64,000 nucleotides of DNA from an uncultured Alphaproteobacteria bacterium (GTDB lineage Bacteria > Pseudomonadota > Alphaproteobacteria > Rs-D84): assembly GCA_934230415.1 (NCBI GenBank), contig CAKQEW010000003.1, positions 92,240 through 156,239 on the forward strand. Reading direction: 5' to 3'. The notes below the pieces were generated by a model, which did no database searches, was not told the DNA's origin, and was given only the letters and a program-made list of their open reading frames with translations. A program made the position numbers and the translations under genes. Positions 36,231-44,654 of the stretch are shown piece by piece (position 1 is the stretch's first letter; each line of letters starts with the position of its first letter).

Positions 36231-38630
36231 ATGTCTGTAAATAACGAATATACTGGCGACTCTATCAAGGTGTTAAAAGGACTGGAAGCGGTCAAAAAAC
36301 GCCCGGGAATGTACATTGGTGACGTAGGCGAGGGTGGATCCGGCCTGCATCACATGATTTATGAAGTGGTCAATAACTCTATTGACGAAGCGATGGCGGG
36401 GTATGCCGATACAGTATATGTTTCGTTAAATGCAGACGGCAGTGCGACAATCCGCGATAATGGTCGTGGTATGCCATTTGATATTAATCATGAAACAGGG
36501 CGCAGTGCGCTGGAACTGATTATGTGCGAATTGCACGCGGGTGGTAAATTTGATAACGAAGGTAATGGCGCGTACAAGGTATCTGGTGGTCTGCACGGGG
36601 TTGGTGTTTCGGTGGTGAATGCGTTGTCCACATGGTTGGATGTGCGTGTATGGCGTGGTGACCAAGAAGCACAAATGTCATTTGCCGATGGTGTGCCGAC
36701 ATCTGACCTGAAAATCACAGAAAACAAAACACATCACGAACATGGGACAGAGGTTACATTCCTGCCGTCGCCAGAAACGTTTACAGGCACAGAATTCAGT
36801 TTTGACACGATGGAAACCTGGTTGCGTGAACAATCATATCTGAACGCGAATGTAAAGATTATTTTGGAAGATTTGCGTGGCCCAGAAAAAAAGACACGTG
36901 AATTTCATTCTGTGGATGGGTTAAAGGGTTTTGCGACATACCTGGATAAATCCAAGGAATTATTAAATCGTGAACCAATCCATATTATAAAACAGATTGA
37001 TGAAACATATATTGAAATTGTTTTGCAGTGGACAACGGCGTATACAGAAACGTCTCTGTGCTTTACAAACAATATTCCAAACCGTGATGGTGGAACACAT
37101 CTGGCGGGGTTCCGTGCGGGTCTGACGCGTGCGATAAACAAATACATTGGTGACAAGGTTACCAAGAAAGACATTAACCTGTCGGGTGAAGATTTCCGCG
37201 AAGGTTTGACCAGCATCATCAGTGTAAAGATTCCGGATCCAAAATTTGGTTCCCAGACCAAGGATAAATTAGTTTCTAGTGAGGTTCGCCCACTGGTTGA
37301 AAATACAGTGTCTGAATTGCTGTATGAATTCTTGGATGAAAATCCGGCGGTTGCAAAATTGATTGTGGACAAGATTATAGAGGCCGCCACCGCGCGCGAG
37401 GCCGCCCGCAAGGCACGTGAATTATCGCGCAAAAAGACCGGGCCAGAACTGGGTGGGTTGCCGGGTAAATTGGCAAATTGTTCTGAACGTGATCCGGCAA
37501 AATGCGAACTGTTTATTGTTGAGGGGGATTCGGCTGGCGGTACGGCAAAGCAGGGACGTGACCGCAAGACCCAGGCAATTTTGCCACTGCGTGGCAAAAT
37601 TTTGAACGTTGAACGTGTACGTTTTGATAAAATGTTGGGGTCTGATACAATTGGCGCGTTGATTACCACAATGGGCGCGGGTATCGGCAAGGATGATTTT
37701 GATATTGAAAAAATGCGTTATCACAAGGTTATTATCATGACCGATGCTGATGTGGACGGACAGCATATTCAGACGTTGTTGATGACGTTCTTTTACCGCT
37801 ATATGCCCCAGGCGATTGAACGCGGATACATATATGTTGCCAAACCACCGCTTTATGGTGTGACACGTGGCAAGCAGCAGTTATATCTGCAAAACGAACG
37901 CGAAATGGACGACTATCTGATGGACCAGTTGGCGACCGATGGTATTATTGAAACGTCCGAAGGTACCCAGATTTCGGGGGCTGATTTAAAGCGTTTGCTG
38001 ACATTGATTTTGAATATGCAAAATACGTTACAGGCCTTGGGTCATATTATGCCATTACGATTTATAGAAGCATTGGCGTTAAATGGTGTATTTGATAACG
38101 AAACCCCGGATGCATTTGCGGCAACACAAAAATTGTTGGATGCCCAGGAATTAGAATTTGAACGTGGATGGCATGTTTCTGGCGATGCGTCTGGTATCAC
38201 AATCACACGCACATTGCGCAGTGTGACCGAAACACACGTTTTGCCACGTGAAAAAATCAATTCGCCAGAGGTTCGTGCATGGTTGCGTATGGAAAATCGT
38301 GCGGAATTGATGGAAATATTTGTTCACCCATGTACATTGCGTGTTAAGGCCAAATCACAAAAAATTTGGGGCGCGTTGAACCTGTTGAATACGGCGTTTG
38401 AATATGCCAAGACTGGATTAAAGATTCAGCGCTATAAAGGTTTGGGTGAAATGAACGCTGAACAATTGTGGGAAACGACAATGGATCCAAATAACCGCAG
38501 TCTGTTCCAGGTTAAAATCAATGACGCATCCCAGGCGGACGAGGTTATTTCCATGCTGATGGGTGATGTTGTTGAACCACGTCGTGACTTTATTGTTGAA
38601 AATGCGCTGGATGCAAATCTGGACGTATAA
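36231..38630 (+). CDS. gyrB: DNA gyrase subunit B
   Basis: ATPase subunit of gyrase that introduces negative supercoils. The N-terminal GHKL ATPase is clear (GLEAVKKRPGMYIGD, NSIDEAMAGYADT, DNGRGMP, GGLHGVGVSVVNALS). The Toprim domain has EGDSAGGTAKQGRDR and the metal-binding TDADVDGQHI. The C-terminal end QRYKGLGEMNAEQLWETTMDPN is typical. The 799 residues are usual for proteobacterial GyrB rather than ParE. AAAGGA precedes the ATG. Confidence 0.97.
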   Translation: MSVNNEYTGDSIKVLKGLEAVKKRPGMYIGDVGEGGSGLHHMIYEVVNNSIDEAMAGYADTVYVSLNADGSATIRDNGRGMPFDINHETGRSALELIMCELHAGGKFDNEGNGAYKVSGGLHGVGVSVVNALSTWLDVRVWRGDQEAQMSFADGVPTSDLKITENKTHHEHGTEVTFLPSPETFTGTEFSFDTMETWLREQSYLNANVKIILEDLRGPEKKTREFHSVDGLKGFATYLDKSKELLNREPIHIIKQIDETYIEIVLQWTTAYTETSLCFTNNIPNRDGGTHLAGFRAGLTRAINKYIGDKVTKKDINLSGEDFREGLTSIISVKIPDPKFGSQTKDKLVSSEVRPLVENTVSELLYEFLDENPAVAKLIVDKIIEAATAREAARKARELSRKKTGPELGGLPGKLANCSERDPAKCELFIVEGDSAGGTAKQGRDRKTQAILPLRGKILNVERVRFDKMLGSDTIGALITTMGAGIGKDDFDIEKMRYHKVIIMTDADVDGQHIQTLLMTFFYRYMPQAIERGYIYVAKPPLYGVTRGKQQLYLQNEREMDDYLMDQLATDGIIETSEGTQISGADLKRLLTLILNMQNTLQALGHIMPLRFIEALALNGVFDNETPDAFAATQKLLDAQELEFERGWHVSGDASGITITRTLRSVTETHVLPREKINSPEVRAWLRMENRAELMEIFVHPCTLRVKAKSQKIWGALNLLNTAFEYAKTGLKIQRYKGLGEMNAEQLWETTMDPNNRSLFQVKINDASQADEVISMLMGDVVEPRRDFIVENALDANLDV

Positions 38631-38644
38631 CGCGGGGGGGATGC

Positions 38645-38953
38645 ATGGCTGAATTTGTTGATAAATACGGTCAAATTCATCGTGCGGTTGTAAACGACCT
38701 GGTTTCGCGGGATTTGGTCGCGAAACAGAAAGAACGCGCCGAATTGGAAGAATTAGTTTATAACAATTCAGACAGACTTGGGAATGTTAACTTTGCGCGC
38801 CGACGTCTGGAGCAACTGAATCAAGAACTGGCGGGTGGTGATAAAAAGTCAGGGTTCAAGGCCGCCAACCAGAAGTTGCAGGCGAAAATGAACGCCAATG
38901 GTATGTCGCCAGAAATGCTGGCGGCGATGGCCAGTGCGACCGAAAAAGAATAA
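38645..38953 (+). CDS. Unassigned 102-residue protein
   Basis: Not recognised. Charged, helical, without signal peptide; contains FVDKYGQIHRAVVNDLV and a Lys/Glu/Asn-rich tail. It starts 14 bases after gyrB and ends just before the glycosylase gene, so it belongs to a gyrB-glycosylase-ung transcript. Ribosome-binding site is the G-run at 38634-38640. Confidence 0.6.
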   Translation: MAEFVDKYGQIHRAVVNDLVSRDLVAKQKERAELEELVYNNSDRLGNVNFARRRLEQLNQELAGGDKKSGFKAANQKLQAKMNANGMSPEMLAAMASATEKE

Positions 38954-38957
38954 AGCG

Positions 38958-39605
38958 ATGTTTGACGCGGAATGGTTCTTTGATTTGGATTCGCACCTGC
39001 GTGCAGCCGGCATGGACAGTGATGCACAATCGTTTGACCAAATACGTGAAAATTTATCGCATCGCCATGTTTGCAATGCAGATGAATTTGCCACGCATTG
39101 TGCATATGTGATTTTGGCGGGTGGTTTTTCGCAAAAAACAGCCAAGGCAATTCATGAAAAAATTATGTCTGCACTGCGCGGCCGCGGTGCGGATTTTGAT
39201 TATCTGTTCACGATTTTTCATAATAAAAACAAGATAAGTGCAATTTGCAAAATCTGGGATGCGCGTGACACATTGTGCGCGGAATATTACAAATTAAATG
39301 ATGTATCTGCGCGGCTGGATTTTCTGGCACGATTGCCACATATTGGTAAAATAACGGCAAATCATTTGGCGCGCAACCTGGGCGAAGATGTTGTGAAATA
39401 TGATATATGGATTCAACGTCTGGGCGCGGTATACAGCGGAAATCCGGCATTAGAATCAAAAATAGATAACAAAAAATTAAACCCAGATATTCGCAACGCG
39501 TGTGATGCGATGTTTGGTCATCTGTGTTCTGAAACGGGTTTGCCGCGTGGGTATATTGATGTTGTTTTGTGGAAATCATTACAAACAGGATTGATAAAAC
39601 TATGA
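38958..39605 (+). CDS. Helix-hairpin-helix DNA glycosylase-like protein
   Basis: The 215 residues (ATG 38958) contain the HhH-GPD core of base-excision glycosylases: ARLPHIGKITANHLARNLGEDVVKYDIWIQRL. The hairpin LPHIGK and the downstream Asp in KYDIWIQR align with LPGVGRKTA and VDTH of endonuclease III. The Lys nucleophile of bifunctional enzymes appears to be Ile here, so a lyase activity is unlikely, and no FeS-cluster cysteines are visible. The stop overlaps the ung start, and the joint operon points to base excision repair. The substrate is unknown. Confidence 0.65.
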   Translation: MFDAEWFFDLDSHLRAAGMDSDAQSFDQIRENLSHRHVCNADEFATHCAYVILAGGFSQKTAKAIHEKIMSALRGRGADFDYLFTIFHNKNKISAICKIWDARDTLCAEYYKLNDVSARLDFLARLPHIGKITANHLARNLGEDVVKYDIWIQRLGAVYSGNPALESKIDNKKLNPDIRNACDAMFGHLCSETGLPRGYIDVVLWKSLQTGLIKL

Positions 39606-40264
39606 ATGTAAAAATTGAACAATCATGGAAAGACGCATTGGCGGATGAATTTGATAAAGAATATTTTATCAAACTGACGGATTTTGTGCGTGCCCAGTAT
39701 TTATCTGGTCGGGCGGTTTTTCCCGCGCCACAAAATATATTTAATGCGTTTAACCTGTGCCCATTGCCAGATGTCAAGGTTGTGATTATTGGCCAGGACC
39801 CATATCATGAACCGGGCCAGGCGCATGGACTGTGTTTTTCAGTGTTGCCACCAACCCCCGTCCCGCCCAGTTTGGTGAATATATATCGCGAAATTGAATC
39901 AGACCTGGGGCGCCCCAGCATAACGCATGGTGATTTAACCGCGTGGGCACGCCAGGGTGTATTACTGTTAAATTCCACACTGACGGTGGCGGCACACCAG
40001 GCGGCATCGCACGCCGGGCGCGGGTGGGAACAATTTACCGATGCCGTTATCCGGGCCACGGCCGCACGCGATAATATTGTTTATATGCTGTGGGGATTGT
40101 ATGCCCAGCGCAAGGCGGAATTCGTAGACCCGACAAAAAATCTGATTCTGAAATCGGTGCATCCATCACCGCTGTCGGCACATCGTGGATTTTTTGGCAA
40201 TCATCATTTTTCACGTGCGAACGAATACTTGGTCGCGCACGGAAAAACACCAATAGAATGGTAA
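39602..40264 (+). CDS. ung: Uracil-DNA glycosylase (family 1)
   Basis: Removes uracil from DNA. Both family-1 motifs are present: water-activating GQDPYHEPGQAHGL and the DNA-intercalation loop HPSPLSAHRGF, plus LLNSTLTV. I choose ATG 39602 (220 residues, MNVKIEQSW), which overlaps the glycosylase stop as ATGA. The longer frame from 39569 would extend into that gene. Confidence 0.96.
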   Translation: MNVKIEQSWKDALADEFDKEYFIKLTDFVRAQYLSGRAVFPAPQNIFNAFNLCPLPDVKVVIIGQDPYHEPGQAHGLCFSVLPPTPVPPSLVNIYREIESDLGRPSITHGDLTAWARQGVLLLNSTLTVAAHQAASHAGRGWEQFTDAVIRATAARDNIVYMLWGLYAQRKAEFVDPTKNLILKSVHPSPLSAHRGFFGNHHFSRANEYLVAHGKTPIEW

Positions 40265-40382
40265 TCCGTCGCCGCTGACACTCCGACAGAGAGCAAAGAG
40301 AAGAGAGCAGAGCGCAATATTTGTGCGTCAGCGCACATCTATTTGTCCTTGCTGGACCTGGGCGTCGGGGTAATGTGCACTG

Positions 40383-40940
40383 TCAAAAATTATATGTAAT
40401 TCCCAGGCCGTAAAATGCGTATGAGTAATTTTCACGTGCGGTATTTGCGTTGGAAAAATGTTGCATAAATAATTCCAGATTTGTGCGGTCGTTTAATTTG
40501 TAACCGCCAATCATTTTGAATTGAAATAACAATTTTGCGCCCAGGCGTTCATTCTGTTGCGCCTGTAACCCAACGCCAACACCGTTGGCATAGTACCATT
40601 TGCGGCCGTGCAACAGGACGACATCTTCGCTGATGAATACCATTGGGATACTGTATTTATCCCAATGCCAACCATATTTTGAACCAAAACCGATTGTTTG
40701 ACCAATGTTCAGTGATTGGCGCGCCGGAATTTTGAAAAACGTTGTCGGCTGGGAATACTGGAAATGCAGCATATAGAACGGAACGGGGCGCAGTGGTGGC
40801 GGTACCAAGAAACCACTGTCAATACCCTGGCCCAGGTGGAACGCGATTTGGTTTTCGTATTTCCCCATCAGCGGGTTTTCCGCCGCCATCGCGGTCGTTG
40901 CGGTTGCCAGTGCCAACAAAGATAATGCTATTTTTTTCAT
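40383..40940 (-). CDS. pagL: PagL-like lipid A 3-O-deacylase
   Basis: Outer-membrane eight-stranded beta-barrel enzyme that removes the 3-O acyl chain from lipid A. A signal peptide is clear (MKKIALSLLALATATTAMA). The barrel has alternating aromatic strands and the active-site stretch FMQHFSNANTARENYSYAFYGLGITYNF, with the His-x-Ser-Asn motif and a nearby Glu, ending in a C-terminal Phe as outer-membrane proteins do. The 185 residues match PagL. The 118-base gap between ung and this stop holds only a short GC hairpin (40322-40337). Confidence 0.8.
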   Translation of the reverse strand: MKKIALSLLALATATTAMAAENPLMGKYENQIAFHLGQGIDSGFLVPPPLRPVPFYMLHFQYSQPTTFFKIPARQSLNIGQTIGFGSKYGWHWDKYSIPMVFISEDVVLLHGRKWYYANGVGVGLQAQQNERLGAKLLFQFKMIGGYKLNDRTNLELFMQHFSNANTARENYSYAFYGLGITYNF

Positions 40941-41041
40941 AACGCATAATCATACACTATTTTTGACCATTATTCAAATAAATTTATTAAAATTTATAAT
41001 GATTTTTGCAATCGGAATAAAAACCGGGCGTCGGGGGTGAC

Positions 41042-41070
41042 TTGATTTTTTTGCCGATTTGTGATATAAT
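41042..41070 (+). promoter_or_regulatory. Promoter of the tail-tip-like gene leader
   Basis: TTGATT (41042-41047), 17 bases, perfect TATAAT (41065-41070). The predicted start is near 41077, about 85 bases before the gene. Confidence 0.8.
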
Positions 41071-41111
41071 TCACGCACATGGTCGCCAGATGTTTTGGTG
41101 GCTGTTTTTTT

Positions 41112-41140
41112 GCCTGTTGCGTTTTGCAACGGGCATTTTT
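41112..41140 (+). terminator. Leader terminator (attenuator) before the tail-tip-like gene
   Basis: Nine-bp stem GCCTGTTGC/GCAACGGGC (41112-41120, 41126-41134, one G-T wobble) followed by ATTTTTTA. It lies between the promoter and the ribosome-binding site (AAGGAT), so full transcription of the gene must read through it. An upstream GCCA/TGGC pairing could form an alternative fold. Confidence 0.7.
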
Positions 41141-41161
41141 TATAACCAAAAGGATTAATAA

Positions 41162-41623
41162 ATGTCACGAGAAGTTCAACTGCGTCGCGGTACGGCGAAC
41201 GAACATACCACATTTACCGGCGCCGAAGGCGAGGTAACATTTGACACCACGCAAAAAACACTGCATGTCCACGATGGTGTTACGCCGGGCGGAACAGTAT
41301 TGGCCAAAAAATCAGAAATCCCAGAAATGGCAAATATTGTTAAATCAGGAATGCCCAGCACGCGTGTGGAAAGTTTAACATTGGTGGCGGGGGTTGAAAC
41401 AAACTTTATTGCGCCCGCCGATGGGTATTTTTGCCTGCGTGCCAGTGGCGCAAATGCAATCATAGAATTGCGTAATGAATCGCGCAGTTCGTTCGGGGTG
41501 CGCATGTCTGGGTCATATGCAATGGGATATATCCCGGTTCAACGTGGGGATAAAGTAATGATGTCATCCACCACAACACCGCAATTTTGCAGATTCTTTT
41601 ACGCAACCGGTACAACGAATTAA
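41162..41623 (+). CDS. Phage tail-tip-like protein (tropism-determinant N-domain)
   Basis: The first 50 residues are the short repeat found at the start of phage tail-fibre tip proteins and of the Mtd variable protein (VQLRRGTANEHTTFTGAEGEVTFDTT, LHVHDGVTPGG). The rest, about 90 residues, is a beta-rich domain with YFCLRASGANAIIELRN and a closing FCRFFYATGTTN. It has no signal peptide and no phage genes around it. It may be a domesticated tail or adhesin tip. No reverse transcriptase is present to make it a diversity-generating target. Confidence 0.68.
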   Translation: MSREVQLRRGTANEHTTFTGAEGEVTFDTTQKTLHVHDGVTPGGTVLAKKSEIPEMANIVKSGMPSTRVESLTLVAGVETNFIAPADGYFCLRASGANAIIELRNESRSSFGVRMSGSYAMGYIPVQRGDKVMMSSTTTPQFCRFFYATGTTN

Positions 41624-41663
41624 TAAATTTAGGAAAACATACCCAAACCCAGGGCAAAAAAAA

Positions 41664-41740
41664 TGGTAGCGGGAGAGGGACTCGGACCCCCGACACGTGG
41701 ATTATGATTCCACTGCTCTAACCAGCTGAGCTATCCCGCC
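41664..41740 (-). tRNA. Elongator tRNA-Met (CAT)
   Basis: 77 bases including CCA. The anticodon stem-loop is GTGGA-ATCATAA-TCCAC. The acceptor stem is GGCGGGA with TCCCGCT (G1-T72 wobble). The body resembles elongator tRNA-Met rather than the lysidine-modified Ile(CAU) tRNA, and it lacks the C1-A72 initiator mismatch. Confidence 0.92.
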
Positions 41741-41799
41741 ACTGCCCATGCAGTATAATCATAAAAAAATGAAAGTCCACAAAAAAATATCCCCCGTAC

Positions 41800-41828
41800 T
41801 TGCTTTCTGGCAATTTAGTTAGTATACT
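41800..41828 (+). promoter_or_regulatory. Promoter of the heptose/LPS operon
   Basis: TTGCTT (41800-41805), 17 bases, TATACT (41823-41828), 42 bases before the first glycosyltransferase. The six genes to 48187 follow with overlaps or gaps of at most 14 bases. Confidence 0.7.
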
Positions 41829-41870
41829 TACGGCGTTCAAACAACTTAATCAAACAGACAGGTCATAATT

Positions 41871-43430
41871 ATGAATGCTGGTTTTTACAGATTACTGTCT
41901 CATGTAACATGTGGGGCGATGTCCCATAAGTATCGTGAAAAATACCATCGGTTGAAATATTGTGGAAAACCAAAGGCACTGGATCCGAATGTTTTGCGTA
42001 TTGCTATTTTAGAAGGCGGTGGTATGGGCGATGCCACATTTCAGGTTACGTATATAAAAGAAATTCGTAAACTGTTTGATAAACCTGTGATAATTGATTT
42101 TTATTGTAATGCGTATCGTGCATTTCAGGGATTTCCATTTATTGATAATTGTTTGCCATGCAAAGAGACTCTTGATATTGATAATTATGATGTTTATATT
42201 GTTGCGCGACGTGTTGATAATGTAATCAAAATTGATGAAGAGAAAGTAAAAAAGTTTTCTTTGAAATTTTATGATTTTTGTATGGACTGTAAAAATGTTC
42301 AAACATTGTATGATGAATACCAGAATGATAAAATTTTTAACGACTATGCATTATTATTTGGCAAGAATAGATTTGAGCAAACGAATATACACAACGTATT
42401 ACCAATTGACAGAAATACGAAAACATATTTTCAATTAAATGAAAAAGATATGGATGTATTACAGGCGTATGACCTGGTACCGGGGCAATATATAACAATG
42501 TGCCGAATGGTTGATGCCAGACATAATAATATGCATCCAAAAATGTGGCCGGTTAAACATTACAACGAATTGGTTCGTTTGTTACATCGTGCGTATCCAG
42601 ATATAAAACTGGTTCAAATTGGTTCCAAGGATACATTTGAATTAATAGATGGCGTTGATGTTAATTTGGTCGGCATGACATCACTGGGCCAATCGGCCGT
42701 AATATTAAAAAATTCGTTATTGCACATTGATGGCGAAGGCGGTCTGCCCCATCTGCAACACATGCTGAACAACAGGTCGTTGGTTATGTTTGGACCAACA
42801 AGTCCGGATGTTTTTGGATATCCAGAAAATATAAATTTACGCAGTACGGATTGTCCATATCCGTGTGAATGGATTGTTAAAAACTGGGCATCGGGGTGCG
42901 TACGCGGGTTCGCGGTTCCACCATGTATGCACGGTTTGAAACCGAAATCTGTTTTTGATGCGGTAAAAAAACACATAGATTCACGTGTGGTGCATGAATA
43001 TAAGTTTTTACATGCGACACCAAAATTTTCCAATAAATCAAAGGTTGCAATTTTGGGTCGTATGAAAAACACAGATGTCGCCGCAATTGTGAAATCTGGG
43101 GCAAATGTGATTGTGTATGATAATAACTTGGCAATTAGTAATTCGGAAAATCCGAAAAACTGTGATTATTTGCACTATGCACAAAAACATGGATTTAATG
43201 CCGAATATTGTAATCAATATAACATTCCGTCGGCGAATGATACGTACGATGTGTTGATTTATAATATGGATATTAATACACAGTACGCAGACTTTGCTAT
43301 TAACGAAGCGTTGCGTGTAATCAAGCCTGGTGGCAAGTTGTTTATTCCTGTGCGTCCTGGAAAACAAATCGTATATAACGGTACTGTGTTGTGCGGAACC
43401 GATAAACCTGTATGTGTATGCAAATGCTGA
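41871..43430 (+). CDS. GT9 glycosyltransferase with C-terminal methyltransferase-like domain
   Basis: Residues 1-375 are a heptosyltransferase-like GT9 protein. The N-terminal Rossmann start is VLRIAILEGGGMGDATFQVTYIKEIRKLF. The C-terminal half has YITMCR...MWPVKHYNELV, then VQIG, VNLVGMTSLGQSAVILKNSLLHIDGEGGLPHL and MFGPTSPDVFGYPENINLR. Residues about 385-519 add a second Rossmann-like domain ending in the NEALRVIKPGGKLFIPV motif of class I methyltransferases. The glycine-rich SAM loop (AILGRMKNTDVAAIV) is degenerate. It probably builds the LPS core with the next genes. Confidence 0.8.
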   Translation: MNAGFYRLLSHVTCGAMSHKYREKYHRLKYCGKPKALDPNVLRIAILEGGGMGDATFQVTYIKEIRKLFDKPVIIDFYCNAYRAFQGFPFIDNCLPCKETLDIDNYDVYIVARRVDNVIKIDEEKVKKFSLKFYDFCMDCKNVQTLYDEYQNDKIFNDYALLFGKNRFEQTNIHNVLPIDRNTKTYFQLNEKDMDVLQAYDLVPGQYITMCRMVDARHNNMHPKMWPVKHYNELVRLLHRAYPDIKLVQIGSKDTFELIDGVDVNLVGMTSLGQSAVILKNSLLHIDGEGGLPHLQHMLNNRSLVMFGPTSPDVFGYPENINLRSTDCPYPCEWIVKNWASGCVRGFAVPPCMHGLKPKSVFDAVKKHIDSRVVHEYKFLHATPKFSNKSKVAILGRMKNTDVAAIVKSGANVIVYDNNLAISNSENPKNCDYLHYAQKHGFNAEYCNQYNIPSANDTYDVLIYNMDINTQYADFAINEALRVIKPGGKLFIPVRPGKQIVYNGTVLCGTDKPVCVCKC

Positions 43431-43431
43431 T

Positions 43432-44640
43432 ATGGTGGTTGGGATGATAACGGCTGATTGTTCATCAAAATTATGTTCCCAGATATGCGAATATCGCCGG
43501 CGTTATGGTCATAATTCGCGGCGCATCAGTTGGCATACGTTGTTATTCTTGTTGCGGAATTGGTCCGGGGATAAACATAAATATAAACGGTGCGGCGATA
43601 CGGTAAATATCGGATTTATGTTGTGTGGTGGTATTGGCGATGTTGTTATGTCGGGTGCATACCTGGACAAATTTTTACAGCGCGTGCGCCAATATAATCA
43701 CACCGTATATGTATTTACCCAGCAACCAGATGCGGTGATAAAAACACTGTTTGCAAAATATCCTGTTATTGTTCGTGGGGCGGATGACGATGTTATCCGG
43801 CGTACGCCATTGGATTTATTAATAAAAATTAATGTTCAATTTCCAGAGGTTTTATTCAGTCGCGATAAATATCTGGCGAATGTGGCGCCATGGCTGGTTC
43901 AGTATTCAGATGCCGTGCGGCGATTCTGTGATTTATATCCAGATTCCATAGAACGCGAAAATGTGTTTTCGCGCTATGGTGTTTTATTTGTACACAATCG
44001 TACGCGTGTTGATGGAATTGATATATTAAATATTGTTGGATTGACGCATACGGATGTAATGCAAATTGATGTGCACCCGGAATGGATGGCGGTGGCGAAA
44101 AAGTTCGGTTTGGCACGCGGAAAATTTATCACGTTTTCAAATGAGACGGGAAATATGTCGTCTGATACATCTGTGCGTTTATGGCCGGCGGATTATTACG
44201 AAAAACTGTTCCAGAAAATTCATTCGGAATTCCCAGATTACAAAATTGTTCAACTGGGGACACGCGGCCCAGACGATATACCGGGCGTGGATGTAAATCT
44301 GGTTGGAAAAACATCATTTGGCGAAATGTTGGCATTGCTGAAAATGTCACGTTTGTTTATTGGGCCTGAATCAGGCATGGTTCATTTGCGCCATGCGATA
44401 TCTGGTGGTGTGTCTGTGGTTTTGTTTGGACCAACGCCGGTTGATTTATATGGGTACCCCGAAAATATAAATATTCGCAGCAATGCATGTGCGTGTCGGT
44501 ATTGCGACGGAATGGTTGGGCGACATTGGGAAACATTCTGTCCCAAGACAGAGTCCCCCGTTGCGGTATGCATGCGCGCAATCACGGTTAAAAATGTTTT
44601 TGCTGCGGTAAAAAACGTATTGCGAAAAAGAGATAAATAA
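43432..44640 (+). CDS. GT9 heptosyltransferase-like glycosyltransferase
   Basis: The 402 residues (ATG 43432, one base after the preceding stop; ATG 43444 is an alternative) form a second GT9 protein, a paralogue of the previous one: IGFMLCGGIGDVVMSGAYLDKF at the N-terminal domain, then FITFSNETGN, RLWPADYYEKLFQKI, IVQLGTRGPDDIPGVDVNLVGKTSFGEML, LFIGPESGMVHLRHA and LFGPTPVDLYGYPENINIR. The two share the last signature almost word for word. Likely inner-core LPS glycosyltransferase using the ADP-heptose made by the genes that follow. Confidence 0.85.
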   Translation: MVVGMITADCSSKLCSQICEYRRRYGHNSRRISWHTLLFLLRNWSGDKHKYKRCGDTVNIGFMLCGGIGDVVMSGAYLDKFLQRVRQYNHTVYVFTQQPDAVIKTLFAKYPVIVRGADDDVIRRTPLDLLIKINVQFPEVLFSRDKYLANVAPWLVQYSDAVRRFCDLYPDSIERENVFSRYGVLFVHNRTRVDGIDILNIVGLTHTDVMQIDVHPEWMAVAKKFGLARGKFITFSNETGNMSSDTSVRLWPADYYEKLFQKIHSEFPDYKIVQLGTRGPDDIPGVDVNLVGKTSFGEMLALLKMSRLFIGPESGMVHLRHAISGGVSVVLFGPTPVDLYGYPENINIRSNACACRYCDGMVGRHWETFCPKTESPVAVCMRAITVKNVFAAVKNVLRKRDK

Positions 44641-44654
44641 AGAGGTTACATCAG

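Noticed and set aside
40322..40337. Terminator after ung
   Set aside because: A 6-bp hairpin is present but no T-run follows, so it is not called as a terminator.
41162..41623. Variable protein of a diversity-generating retroelement
   Set aside because: The N-terminal domain resembles Mtd, but no reverse transcriptase, template repeat or C-type lectin variable end is present.
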